Of a stretch of DNA of 64,000 nt, positions 8,677 to 16,963 are shown one piece after another; position 1 is the first letter of the stretch; each line of letters opens with the position of its first letter. The stretch comes from Pseudomonas entomophila (lineage in GTDB: Bacteria; Pseudomonadota; Gammaproteobacteria; Pseudomonadales; Pseudomonadaceae). The position numbers were made by a program, and so were the translations under genes. The notes under the pieces are model-generated. The model worked only from the letters and a program-made list of their open reading frames with translations, did not search any database and had not been told where the DNA came from. The stretch is from the NCBI RefSeq assembly GCF_029478665.1, contig NZ_JARPQB010000001.1:1-64000 (forward strand), written 5' to 3'.

Positions 8677-9047
8677 AGCGGATTCTGTGCACGCGTGCCA
8701 TCGAGAGCGGCAAGCTCGCTCTTGATGGTGTCCAGATTCGTGGTGAAGATGACCTTGCGCGCTCTGCCGGTGGCGAGAAGTACCTGTGTAGGCAGGTACT
8801 TCACGTCCCACTCCTTGAACAGCAAGGTCAGCACATAGTCCATCCAAGGGGTTTCGCAAGTATCCACGTTGAATGCGTAGAACGCGTATTCCTCCATGTC
8901 ACTGGCCAATCCCGATAGCTTCGGATGAAGTGCCATGCAGGGTGGGCATTGGTCGGAGTGGATCAGTACCATGCACGGCTTGGGTTGGTAACTCTGTATT
9001 ACCAGCGAAATGAGGGCTTCCAGATCGGTCAACGGAACCATGGCCAT
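8664..9047 (-). CDS. Thioredoxin-like protein with a CPPC motif
   Basis: A 127-residue protein with a thioredoxin-fold pattern: a beta strand (CMVLIHSD) leading to QCPPCMALHP with the CxxC pair near residues 34-37, then a cis-Pro-type segment YLPTQVLLATG. No signal peptide is seen, so it is probably cytoplasmic. The start is set by AGGAG eight nt upstream. Its 3' end overlaps the convergent autotransporter gene by 13 bp. The CPPC active site differs from the CGPC of housekeeping thioredoxins. The partner is unknown; it could be a disulfide reductase or a catalytically weak relative. Confidence 0.72.
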   Translation of the reverse strand: MAMVPLTDLEALISLVIQSYQPKPCMVLIHSDQCPPCMALHPKLSGLASDMEEYAFYAFNVDTCETPWMDYVLTLLFKEWDVKYLPTQVLLATGRARKVIFTTNLDTIKSELAALDGTRAQNPLQKS

Positions 9048-9137
9048 TGAGTTTACTCCTACGCGCCAGAGGAGCTCCCATTCAACGCCTCGGTTCTAAT
9101 CAGTGAAACTGGCAAAAATAACAGTTGTTCAATTTGC

Positions 9138-10169
9138 TCAGCCGCTGCTCGCATTCCAACGCCGAAACAACGGCTCCGCCAGAAACAGCACGAACAACAA
9201 CCGCATCACCTGCAACGCCGTCACCAACGGCACCGACAGTTGCAGCGTCTCCGCCGTCAGGCTCATCTCCGCGATGCCACCCGGCATCATCCCCAGGGTC
9301 AACGAGCGCAGGTCCAGGTGCGTCAGCAGGCTCAACGCCCACGCCGCGCCTGCGGCGATCAGCATGCACAACCCCGTGGCCAGCAAGGTGCGCCCGAGGA
9401 ACGACGGCGCGCGGCGGAAGAATGCCCGGTTGAAGTGGCAGGCCAGGCCGCTGCCGATCAGCCACTGGCCGATCTGGCTGGCCCCGTTGGGCAAACCGAT
9501 CTGCAGATTGCCGGCAAGGCTCACCGTGGCGGCCACCAGCAACGGCCCGAACAACCAAGGATTGGGTTGGCGCAGGCGTTGCCAGATCAGTGCGACAACC
9601 ACGCCCAGCGGCGCGATCAAGGCCAGCCAGCCCCAGCTGACACTACCGGCATGATTCAACGGCACGCCATCGCCCAGCAAGAACTTGAACAACGCCGGCA
9701 CGCACAGCACCACCGCCAGCACCCGCAGGCTCTGCGCCGCGGCCACCTGGCTGAGTACCGCACCATTGCGCGCGCCCAGGTTGACCATCTCCCCCGAGCC
9801 GCCCGGCATGCTGGCGAAGAACGCCGTGGCGCGGTCCTCGCCGGTGCGCCGCAGCAGCCACACGCTGATCACGCTGGACAGCGTGGTGAACAGCGCGCCG
9901 AAGAAGATCAGCGCGAAGTGGTCGGCGACCTGCTCGATCACCGCCGGGGTGAAGTGCAGGCCGATACCGATACCAATGATCCACTGGCCGCACTTGCGGC
10001 CGTTGGGGATCTCGCTCAGCTGCCAGGGTGTCAGGCAGCGCACCAGGATGATCGCCAGCAGCGAGCCGACCATCCACGGCAAGGGCCAGCCGACCTTGCT
10101 GGCGGCATAACCGCCCGCAAGGCCGACCAGCCCCGTGGCCCAGAACAGCGGCAACGACCGGTCAGGCAT
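9138..10169 (-). CDS. AbrB-family (AbrB duplication) membrane protein
   Basis: A 343-residue polytopic inner-membrane protein with two homologous halves. Each half carries a PGG motif: SMPGGSGEMVNLGA in the first and MMPGGIAEMSLTA in the second. This is the mark of the AbrB/AitA-like putative transporter family; substrate is not established. The start overlaps the end of tctA by 8 bp, so it is probably translated with it as the last gene of the tct operon. That context hints at a link to organic-acid transport or its control, but this is inference. Confidence 0.8.
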   Translation of the reverse strand: MPDRSLPLFWATGLVGLAGGYAASKVGWPLPWMVGSLLAIILVRCLTPWQLSEIPNGRKCGQWIIGIGIGLHFTPAVIEQVADHFALIFFGALFTTLSSVISVWLLRRTGEDRATAFFASMPGGSGEMVNLGARNGAVLSQVAAAQSLRVLAVVLCVPALFKFLLGDGVPLNHAGSVSWGWLALIAPLGVVVALIWQRLRQPNPWLFGPLLVAATVSLAGNLQIGLPNGASQIGQWLIGSGLACHFNRAFFRRAPSFLGRTLLATGLCMLIAAGAAWALSLLTHLDLRSLTLGMMPGGIAEMSLTAETLQLSVPLVTALQVMRLLFVLFLAEPLFRRWNASSG

Positions 10170-11676
10170 CGGCCATGGCTCGGCGCTGCAGGGTACGTTT
10201 GCGCCAGATGCGCAGCAGCGGCAGGCTCAGCATGCAGACCACCAGCACCCACACGCCCATGCTGATCGGGCTCGACCAGAGGATGCCCAGCTCGCCGTTG
10301 GAGATCGACAGCGCGCGGCGCAGATTCTGCTCCATCAGCCCACCAAGGATGAACCCCAGCAGGATCGGCGACAGCGGGAAGTCCAGCTTGCGCAGGATGT
10401 AGCCCATGATGCCGATGCCAACCATCAGGAACAGGTCGAAGGTGGTGGCATGCACGGCGTACACACCAATCGCGGTGATGATCGCGATCACCGGCACCAG
10501 CGCCCAGTTCGGCACGGCGAGGATACGCGTGAACACACGGATCATCGGCACGTTGAGGATGATCAGCATCAGGTTGGCGATGAACAGCGAGGCGATCAGG
10601 CCCCAGACGATGTCTGGCTGCTGTTCGAACAGCAGCGGGCCCGGGGTGATGTTGTACAGGGTAAGCGCGCCGATCATCACCGCGGTGGTGCCCGAGCCGG
10701 GCACACCCAAGGTCAGCATCGGCACCAGGGCGCCGCAGCAGGAGGCGCCGATGGCGGTTTCCGGCGCGGCCAGGCCACGGGCGTCGCCCTTGCCGAACTT
10801 GCCTTTGTCACCGGCCAGGCGTTTTTCGGTCATGTAGGCCACGGCGCTGGCCAGGGTCGCGCCGGCGCCCGGCAGCACACCCATGAAGAAGCCGAGCAGG
10901 CCGCAGCGGATGTTGACGAAGAACACCGACGCCGCTTCCTTGAAGTTGAACAGCATGCGCCCGGTGGCCTTGACCGCGATGTGACCGTGATGGGTCTTCT
11001 CCAGCAGCAACAGGATTTCGCTGATGGAGAACAGGCCCAGCACCAGCACGACGAACTGGATGCCATCGGCCAGGTGCACGCTGTCGCCGGTGAAGCGGTA
11101 CACGCCGCTGTTGGCGTCGATGCCCACCGCCGACAGGAACAGGCCGATCAGCGCGGCGATGAAAGTCTTTAGCGGCTTGTCGCCGGCCATGCCGCCCAGG
11201 GCGACGATGGCGAACACCATCAGCACGAAGTACTCCGCCGGGCCGAAGGCGATCGCCCATTTCGCCAGCAGCGGGGCGAACAGCACCATGCCGCAGGTGG
11301 CGATGAAGGCGCCGATGAACGAACTCCAGGCCGACAGCGACAGGGCCACGCCGGCCAGGCCCTGGCGGGCCATGGGGTAGCCGTCGAGGGTGGTCATCAC
11401 GGTGGAGGCTTCGCCGGGGATGTTCAGCAGGATCGAACTGATGCGCCCGCCGTACTCGCAGCCCAGGTACACGGCGGCCAGCAGGATCAGCGCCGACTCC
11501 GGCGGCAAACCGAGGGCGAAGGCGATGGGGATCAGCAGCGCCACGCCGTTGATCGGGCCCAGGCCCGGTAGCAGGCCGACCACGGTGCCGATCAGCGTGC
11601 CGGTCAGGGCAGTGACCAGGTTGTACGGGCTCAGGGCGACGCCGAAGCCCTGGCCCAGGTAGCTCAAGGTATCCAT
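10162..11676 (-). CDS. tctA: Tripartite tricarboxylate transporter, large permease subunit
   Basis: A 504-residue protein with about 12 hydrophobic segments and the glycine-rich TctA signatures GLLPGLGPINGVALL near residue 40 and GVLPGAGATLASAVAY near 265. TctA forms the ion-coupled channel of the TTT system for citrate and related tricarboxylates in the inner membrane, together with TctB and the periplasmic binding protein TctC. It follows tctB after three bases and overlaps the AbrB-family gene, making a tight operon. Expression is expected to depend on the divergent tctD-tctE system. Confidence 0.93.
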   Translation of the reverse strand: MDTLSYLGQGFGVALSPYNLVTALTGTLIGTVVGLLPGLGPINGVALLIPIAFALGLPPESALILLAAVYLGCEYGGRISSILLNIPGEASTVMTTLDGYPMARQGLAGVALSLSAWSSFIGAFIATCGMVLFAPLLAKWAIAFGPAEYFVLMVFAIVALGGMAGDKPLKTFIAALIGLFLSAVGIDANSGVYRFTGDSVHLADGIQFVVLVLGLFSISEILLLLEKTHHGHIAVKATGRMLFNFKEAASVFFVNIRCGLLGFFMGVLPGAGATLASAVAYMTEKRLAGDKGKFGKGDARGLAAPETAIGASCCGALVPMLTLGVPGSGTTAVMIGALTLYNITPGPLLFEQQPDIVWGLIASLFIANLMLIILNVPMIRVFTRILAVPNWALVPVIAIITAIGVYAVHATTFDLFLMVGIGIMGYILRKLDFPLSPILLGFILGGLMEQNLRRALSISNGELGILWSSPISMGVWVLVVCMLSLPLLRIWRKRTLQRRAMADA

Positions 11677-11679
11677 GTG

Positions 11680-12138
11680 TCAGTTCTCCAGTACGTCGAG
11701 CAGGCCGAGGGGCAGGGGCACGTCCATCACGCGGTCGAACAGCCAGTAGAGGAACAGGCTCATGCCGACGACGACGAGGGCGCTGTGCAGCCAGCGGCCG
11801 CCGTACAGGCGGGCCATGGGCACGCCGACGAGGATGGCGCTGAGGATGAAGCCCAGCGCTTCGAAGGTGCTGGCGAAGACGACCAGCAGGCCGACGCAGG
11901 CGCTGATCTTGATCAGCGTCTCGCGGTCCAGCTCGGGCTCGTCGTCCTTGCGCACGATGGGCGTGGGGCGGATGGCCAGGTACACCAGGCCCAGGCTCAT
12001 CAGCCCGAGCATCAGCAGCGGGTAGGCGCGCGGGCCCACCGGTTCGTAGGAGAAGGCCGCCTGGTAGGGCCAGGCCATCACGGTCAGCACGGCGCACAGC
12101 GCCAGCAGGGCCAGGGCGAAAATGCGTTGCAGGATCAT
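11680..12138 (-). CDS. tctB: Tripartite tricarboxylate transporter, small permease subunit
   Basis: A 152-residue protein with four predicted membrane segments, the usual size and shape of TctB, which is needed with TctA to move substrate across the inner membrane. The motif PVGPRAYPLLM near residues 35-45 is typical of the family. It ends three bases before tctA. A REP pair of about 100 bp separates it from tctC, so it may be expressed at a different level from the binding protein. Confidence 0.9.
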   Translation of the reverse strand: MILQRIFALALLALCAVLTVMAWPYQAAFSYEPVGPRAYPLLMLGLMSLGLVYLAIRPTPIVRKDDEPELDRETLIKISACVGLLVVFASTFEALGFILSAILVGVPMARLYGGRWLHSALVVVGMSLFLYWLFDRVMDVPLPLGLLDVLEN

Positions 12139-12175
12139 GGAAGAATCCTCGGTGGTAATGGGCTGACGCGGTCCA

Positions 12176-12278
12176 TGTAGGAGCGGCCTTGTGCCGCGAA
12201 AGGGCTGCGCAGCAGCCCCGGCGATCTCAGAACCTGGGGCCGCTTTGCGGCCCTTTCGCGGCGCAAGGCCGCTCCTAC
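12176..12278. repeat. Inverted REP pair within the tct operon
   Basis: TGTAGGAGCGGCCTTGTGCCGCGAAAGGGC faces its inverted copy (ending GGCCGCTCCTAC) about 45 bp away, between tctC and tctB. Transcribed, the two would form one long hairpin, which could slow 3'-end decay of the upstream opdH-tctC message or reduce read-through to tctBA. Confidence 0.85.
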
Positions 12279-12294
12279 ACGGACCGTGGCGGGC

Positions 12295-13275
12295 TTACTG
12301 GATCAGCCCGAATTCACGGGCCAGCGCCTTGTAGTCCGCCACCTGCTTCTTCACATAGCCGTCCAGCTCTTCACCGGTCATGGCGAACGGGAACAGCTCG
12401 CGCTGGTCACGCAGCTTGGCGAAGTCTTCCGAGGCCAGCAGCTTGTCGAACGAGGCCTTCCACCAGGCGTAGTCCTCGTCGCTGACCTTCGGCCCCAGGT
12501 AGAAACCGCGCACCACCGGCCAGACGATGTCGTAGCCCTGCTCCTTGGCGGTGGGGATGTCTTTCATCTCCGGCTCGTCCAGGCGCTTTTCGGCGAACAC
12601 CGCGAGAATGCGCATGTTGCCGCTCTGGATATGCGGCATGGAGTCGGAGATGTCGGTGGAGCCCACCTGTATATGCCCGCCCAGCAGCGCGGTGGCGATC
12701 TCGCCGCCGCCTTCCAGGGCCACGTAGCGCAGGTCGCGCGGGTTGATGCCGGCGGCCTTGGCGATCAGCGCGGTCTGCATCCAGTCCTGGCTGCCCACGG
12801 TGCCGCCGGAGCCGATCACCACCTTGCTCGGGTCCTTCTTCAGGGCCGCGACCAGGTCGTCGAGGGTCTTGTAGGGCGAGTCGCTCTTCACCGCGATGGC
12901 GCCATAGCTGGTACCCACTGCCGCCAGCCATTTCACCGCGTTCTCGTCGAAGCGGCCGAACTTGCCCTGGGCCAGGTTGAGCAGCGAGCCGCTGGACCAG
13001 GCCACCAGCGTGCCGGCGTCGGCCGGGCGCTGGGCGACCACGGCGTTGTAGGCCACCGCGCCGACACCGCCGGGCATGTAGGTCACGCGCATGGGCTTGC
13101 TGAGGATCTTCTCGTTGACCAGGGCGCTTTGCACCAGCTTGCAGGTCAGGTCGAAACCACCGCCGGGCGAGGCCGGGGCGATGCATTCGGGGCGTTTCGG
13201 TTCACCTGCCAGGGCGTTGCCGGCGAGCAGCAGGCAACCAGTGGCGAGGACGAGGCGGCGCAGTGAAAAAGTCAT
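12295..13275 (-). CDS. tctC: Periplasmic tricarboxylate-binding protein
   Basis: A 326-residue TctC-family (Bug-type) solute receptor. Residues 1-23 are a Sec signal (LVLATGCLLLAGNALA). The mature part begins with the family segment ECIAPASPGGGFDLTC and has YMPGGVGAVAYNAV, which form the ligand-binding lid region; GSGGTVGSQDW near 178-188 is a second binding loop. It captures citrate-like substrates in the periplasm and presents them to TctAB. It lies 45 bp after the porin gene and before a REP pair and tctB, in one minus-strand operon. Confidence 0.92.
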   Translation of the reverse strand: MTFSLRRLVLATGCLLLAGNALAGEPKRPECIAPASPGGGFDLTCKLVQSALVNEKILSKPMRVTYMPGGVGAVAYNAVVAQRPADAGTLVAWSSGSLLNLAQGKFGRFDENAVKWLAAVGTSYGAIAVKSDSPYKTLDDLVAALKKDPSKVVIGSGGTVGSQDWMQTALIAKAAGINPRDLRYVALEGGGEIATALLGGHIQVGSTDISDSMPHIQSGNMRILAVFAEKRLDEPEMKDIPTAKEQGYDIVWPVVRGFYLGPKVSDEDYAWWKASFDKLLASEDFAKLRDQRELFPFAMTGEELDGYVKKQVADYKALAREFGLIQ

Positions 13276-13320
13276 CGTCTAACTCCATGAGCATTGTTGT
13301 TATGGGTTACCGCAATTGGC

Positions 13321-14610
13321 TTACCACAGCGCCACGCTGTAGCTCACCAGCAGCCGCACTTCGTCCGCATCGCGGGTGAAGTTGGAGCGGAAGGTGGCGT
13401 TGCGCAGGCGCACGGCGACGTTTTTCAACGGGCCGCTTTGTACCACGTACTTGAACTCGGTGTTGCGCTCCCACTCCTTGCCCTCGCTGCCATCGGCGCG
13501 GCTGACGTTGTCGCCGTTGATGTAGCGGGTCATGAAGGTCAGCCCGGGGATGCCGAGGGCGGCGAAGTTGTAGTCGTAGCGCACTTGCCAGGAACGCTCG
13601 TCTGCGCCTGCGAAGTCGTTGATCTGGACGAAGTTGACCAGGTACGGGTCGGCGCCATCGACATAGGGGAAGGCGCTGTCGCCGGACAGTTGCTGCCAGG
13701 CGGCGCTGACTTTGTGCCCGCCCAGGCCGTAGCTGAGCATGCCGTTGAAGGTGGTGTTGTCGATGCGCCCGGCCTTGGCGGAGCCTGCGTCGTCACTCAC
13801 CGCCAGGCGCAGGTCGGCGCCGAGGGTGCCCGGGCCCCAGGGCTGGGTGGCGACCATGCCGATGAAGTGCTGGCGGTAGATGTCTTCGAGCTGGGCGAAG
13901 TGGTAGCTGCCGGTGATGCGGTCGGTGAACTTGTAGTCGACGCCGCCCAGGTCGAGGTTGTCGGCGCTGAAGCTGCCACCGAAGCGGCCGTTCTTGTTGT
14001 TGAGGGCCAGGTCTTCCCAGTTGGTGTCGTCGCGGTCCTTGGCCTTGTCCACGCGCCCGCCGGTGAAGGTCAGGCCCTTGATCTCGTTCGAGGTGAGCAG
14101 GCCGCCTTCGAAGGTCTGCGGCAGGATGCGCCCGTCGTTGGGCTGTAGCGTGGGCAGCTCGGGGATCAGGGTGCCGATCTTCAGTTCGGTCTTCGACACC
14201 TTGACCTTGCCGGTCAGGCCGAGCTTGGAATACTCGTCGGCCGCCTTGCCGTCGTCATGGGTGGGCAGCAGGCCGGTGCCTGTGCGGTCCTTGCTGGAGT
14301 CGAGCTTGACCCCGACCATGCCCAGGGCGTCCAGGCCGAAGCCCACCGTGCCTTCGGTGTAGCCGGACTCGAAGTTGAGCATGAAGCCCTGGGCCCATTC
14401 GTCGCGCTTGGATTGCTGCGCGCTGGTGCCGTCGCGGAAGTCGCGGTTGAAGTACATGTTGCGGGTTTCGAAGGTGGCCGTGCTGTCTTCGAAGAAGGCG
14501 GCCTGGCTCAGGGGCGCGACACCGGCCAGGGCGAAGGCGCTGGCGAGGGCGGACGGGCGGGCGGCGAACGAACGGGTAGGCGCGAACGCCTGCGGCTGCA
14601 TGGACAGCAT
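13321..14610 (-). CDS. opdH: OprD-family outer-membrane porin, OpdH-like
   Basis: A 429-residue 18-strand porin of the OprD family, with an N-terminal signal ending near PLSQAA and family segments such as FFEDSTATFETRNMYFNRDF at the mature start. It ends in an aromatic residue (VALW), as outer-membrane barrels do. First gene of the tct operon, so its likely role is passage of citrate, cis-aconitate or similar acids; OpdH of P. aeruginosa plays this part beside tctCBA. ATG at 14610 is chosen because GGAG lies nine nt upstream; a GTG five codons earlier is possible. Confidence 0.88.
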   Translation of the reverse strand: MLSMQPQAFAPTRSFAARPSALASAFALAGVAPLSQAAFFEDSTATFETRNMYFNRDFRDGTSAQQSKRDEWAQGFMLNFESGYTEGTVGFGLDALGMVGVKLDSSKDRTGTGLLPTHDDGKAADEYSKLGLTGKVKVSKTELKIGTLIPELPTLQPNDGRILPQTFEGGLLTSNEIKGLTFTGGRVDKAKDRDDTNWEDLALNNKNGRFGGSFSADNLDLGGVDYKFTDRITGSYHFAQLEDIYRQHFIGMVATQPWGPGTLGADLRLAVSDDAGSAKAGRIDNTTFNGMLSYGLGGHKVSAAWQQLSGDSAFPYVDGADPYLVNFVQINDFAGADERSWQVRYDYNFAALGIPGLTFMTRYINGDNVSRADGSEGKEWERNTEFKYVVQSGPLKNVAVRLRNATFRSNFTRDADEVRLLVSYSVALW

Positions 14611-14703
14611 CGTCGGTGACTCCACTTTATTGTTCTTATGTATTGCACCTTGCTGGTGCTTTATGCGGCGCGCGGGGCGACCGTGGTGCGATGCTAGGTA
14701 ACC

Positions 14704-14735
14704 AACCTTTCGCTAACCTTTCAGCGTGAAAGGTT
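14704..14735. promoter_or_regulatory. Candidate TctD operator: 11-bp-spaced direct repeats plus an inverted copy
   Basis: AACCTTTC occurs at 14704-14711 and again at 14715-14722, exactly 11 bp apart; its inverted copy GAAAGGTT is at 14728-14735. The site sits between opdH and tctD. OmpR/PhoB-type regulators such as TctD typically bind direct repeats spaced one helical turn apart, so this is a good candidate site for control of both units. Confidence 0.55.
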
Positions 14736-14811
14736 TCTTGTGAGGGCTTCACAGGCCCCCTCACGGCGGTACACTCCGCGCCAACCGACCCACCCGAGCT
14801 GGGAGAATCCG

Positions 14812-15483
14812 ATGCGTGTGCTGCTGGTCGAAGACCACCTGCAACTGGCTGAAAGCGTGGCCCAGGCTCTGAAGAGCCAAGGCCTGACCGTGGATGTGCT
14901 GCATGACGGCGTGGCCGCCGACCTGGCCTTGGCCAGCGAGGACTACGCCGTGGCCGTGCTCGATGTCGGCCTGCCGCGGCTGGACGGTTTCGAGGTGCTG
15001 GCGCGCCTGCGCGGGCGCGGCAAGACCCTGCCGGTACTGATGCTCACCGCGCGCAGCGATGTGAAGGACCGGGTCCATGGCCTGAACCTGGGCGCCGACG
15101 ACTACCTGGCCAAGCCCTTCGAGCTGACCGAGCTGGAGGCACGGGTCAAGGCGCTGCTGCGCCGCAGCGTGCTCGGCGGCGAGCGCCAGCAGCGCTGCGG
15201 GCCGTTGGTATACGACCTCGACACGCGCCGTTTCACCCTGGTCGATGAGCCGCTGACCTTGACTCAACGCGAACAGAGCGTGCTCGAGGCGTTGATCGCC
15301 CGCCCCGGGCGGGTGATGAGCAAGGAGCAACTCGCCGCCCAGGTGTTCGGCCTGGACGAGGAGGCCAGCCCCGACGCCATCGAGATCTACATCCACCGCC
15401 TGCGCAAGAAGCTCGACGGCCACCCGGTGGCCATCGTCACCTTCCGCGGCCTGGGCTACCTGCTCGAGCATCGCGATGCGTGA
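14812..15483 (+). CDS. tctD: Response regulator, TctD type
   Basis: A 223-residue OmpR/PhoB-family regulator. The receiver domain (1-115) has the acidic pair E7-D8, phosphorylation site Asp51 in VLDVGLP, and the conserved Lys101 in YLAKPFE. The winged-helix domain fills about 125-220, ending FRGLGYLLEH. The start at 14812 follows GGGAG. It overlaps tctE by 8 bp and is divergent from the porin-tct operon, which it should activate in response to extracellular tricarboxylates. Confidence 0.92.
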   Translation: MRVLLVEDHLQLAESVAQALKSQGLTVDVLHDGVAADLALASEDYAVAVLDVGLPRLDGFEVLARLRGRGKTLPVLMLTARSDVKDRVHGLNLGADDYLAKPFELTELEARVKALLRRSVLGGERQQRCGPLVYDLDTRRFTLVDEPLTLTQREQSVLEALIARPGRVMSKEQLAAQVFGLDEEASPDAIEIYIHRLRKKLDGHPVAIVTFRGLGYLLEHRDA

Positions 15484-16855
15484 CAACGTCAGCCTGCGCG
15501 GGCGCCTGCTGGGCAACCTGGCGCTGCTGCTGGTGGTGCTGATGCTGGCCAGCGGCCTGAGCGCCTACTGGAACGGTCGCGAGGCTGCCGACACCGCCTA
15601 TGACCGCACCTTGCTGGCCTCGGCGCGAACTATTGCCGCCGGCCTGTCGCAACGCGACGGCACCCTCAGTGCCGACGTGCCCTACGTGGCCCTGGACACC
15701 TTCGCCTATGACAGCGCCGGGCGCATCTACTACCAGGTGCTGGATATCCACCAGAAGCTGATCTCCGGCTACGAGAACCTGCCCGCACCGCCCCCGGGCA
15801 CGCCGCGCACCGACGACTACCCGGCCCTGGCGCGCTTCTACAACGCCACCTACCTCGGCCAGGACGTGCGCGTGGTGAGCCTGCTCAAGCCGGTGAGCGA
15901 GCCGAACATGAACGGCATGGCCGAGATCCGCGTGGCCGAGACCGAAGAGGCAAGGGTGCGCATGGCCCGTGGCCTGATGGCCGACACCTTGCTGCGCCTG
16001 GGAATGCTGGCGTTGGGCGCGCTGGTGATGGTGTGGTTCGCGGTCAGCGCGGCGTTACGCCCGCTGGAGCGGCTGCGGGGGGCGGTGGAGGAGCGCCAGC
16101 CGGATGATCTGCGTGCGCTGCCGGTGGTGCAGGTGCAGCGCGAACTGGGTCCACTGGTGCGCGCGCTCAACCATTTCACCGAGCGCCTGCGTGGGCAGTT
16201 CGAGCGCCAAGCGCAGTTCATCGCCGACGCCGCCCATGAGCTGCGCACGCCGTTGGCGGCACTCAAGGCCCGGGTCGAGCTGGGCCTGCGCTCGAAACAA
16301 CCCGACGAATGGCGCAAGACGCTGGAAGCCGCCGCCCAGGGTACCGATCGCCTGACCCACCTGGCCAACCAGTTGCTGTCACTGGCGCGGGTTGAAAACG
16401 GCGCGCGGGCGATCGCCGAGGGTGGCGCCCAGCGTCTGGACCTGAGCCAGCTGGCCCGGGAGCTGGGCATGGCCATGGCGCCATTGGCCCATGCCCGTGG
16501 CGTGTCCCTGGCGCTTGAGGCCGAGGCGCCGGTGTGGCTCAAAGGCGAGCCGACCTTGCTCAACGAGCTGCTCAGCAACCTGGTGGACAACGCCCTGGCC
16601 CACACGCCGCCGGGCGGTGACGTGGTCCTGCGGGTGCTGGCGCCGGCCGTGCTCGAAGTCGAGGACGATGGGCCGGGGATTCCCGAGGGGGAGCGTGAGC
16701 GGGTGTTCGAGCGCTTCTATCGGCGCAGTGCCCAGGGCAGTGGCCTGGGGCTGGCCATCGTCGGCGAGATCTGCCGGGCGCACCTGGCGCAGATCAGCCT
16801 GCATGACGGGGAACGGGGCGGTTTGAAAGTGCGGGTAAGTTTCATCGCCGATTGA
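15476..16855 (+). CDS. tctE: Sensor histidine kinase, TctE type
   Basis: A 459-residue inner-membrane kinase. Membrane segments at about 11-32 and 172-194 bracket a periplasmic sensing domain. A HAMP-like linker is followed by the dimerisation helix with phosphorylated His254 in AAHELRTPL, and an ATP-binding domain with an N box (DNALAHTP), DDGPGIP and GSGLGLAIV. It phosphorylates the product of the overlapping tctD gene. Placement beside the tct genes suggests it senses citrate or related acids. The stop is followed by a REP pair. Confidence 0.92.
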   Translation: MRDNVSLRGRLLGNLALLLVVLMLASGLSAYWNGREAADTAYDRTLLASARTIAAGLSQRDGTLSADVPYVALDTFAYDSAGRIYYQVLDIHQKLISGYENLPAPPPGTPRTDDYPALARFYNATYLGQDVRVVSLLKPVSEPNMNGMAEIRVAETEEARVRMARGLMADTLLRLGMLALGALVMVWFAVSAALRPLERLRGAVEERQPDDLRALPVVQVQRELGPLVRALNHFTERLRGQFERQAQFIADAAHELRTPLAALKARVELGLRSKQPDEWRKTLEAAAQGTDRLTHLANQLLSLARVENGARAIAEGGAQRLDLSQLARELGMAMAPLAHARGVSLALEAEAPVWLKGEPTLLNELLSNLVDNALAHTPPGGDVVLRVLAPAVLEVEDDGPGIPEGERERVFERFYRRSAQGSGLGLAIVGEICRAHLAQISLHDGERGGLKVRVSFIAD

Positions 16856-16868
16856 CGCTGCGATCTCG

Positions 16869-16951
16869 GTAGGAGCGGCTTCAGCCGCGATCACCCGCAA
16901 AGCGGGTGCCAGGCACCGCGGCGCGAGCATCGCGGCTGAAGCCGCTCCTAC
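16869..16951. repeat. Inverted REP pair after tctE
   Basis: GTAGGAGCGGCTTCAGCCGCGATCACC and an inverted arm ending GCGGCTGAAGCCGCTCCTAC lie between the convergent ends of tctE and the HDOD gene. The same type as the cluster at 88-238. Confidence 0.85.
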
Positions 16952-16963
16952 AGGCGAACCGGG

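Noticed and set aside
10808-12097. A long minus-strand frame beside tctA/tctB
   Set aside because: Arg/Pro/Gly-rich alternative frame of tctA and tctB; the true frames match the transporter families along their whole length.
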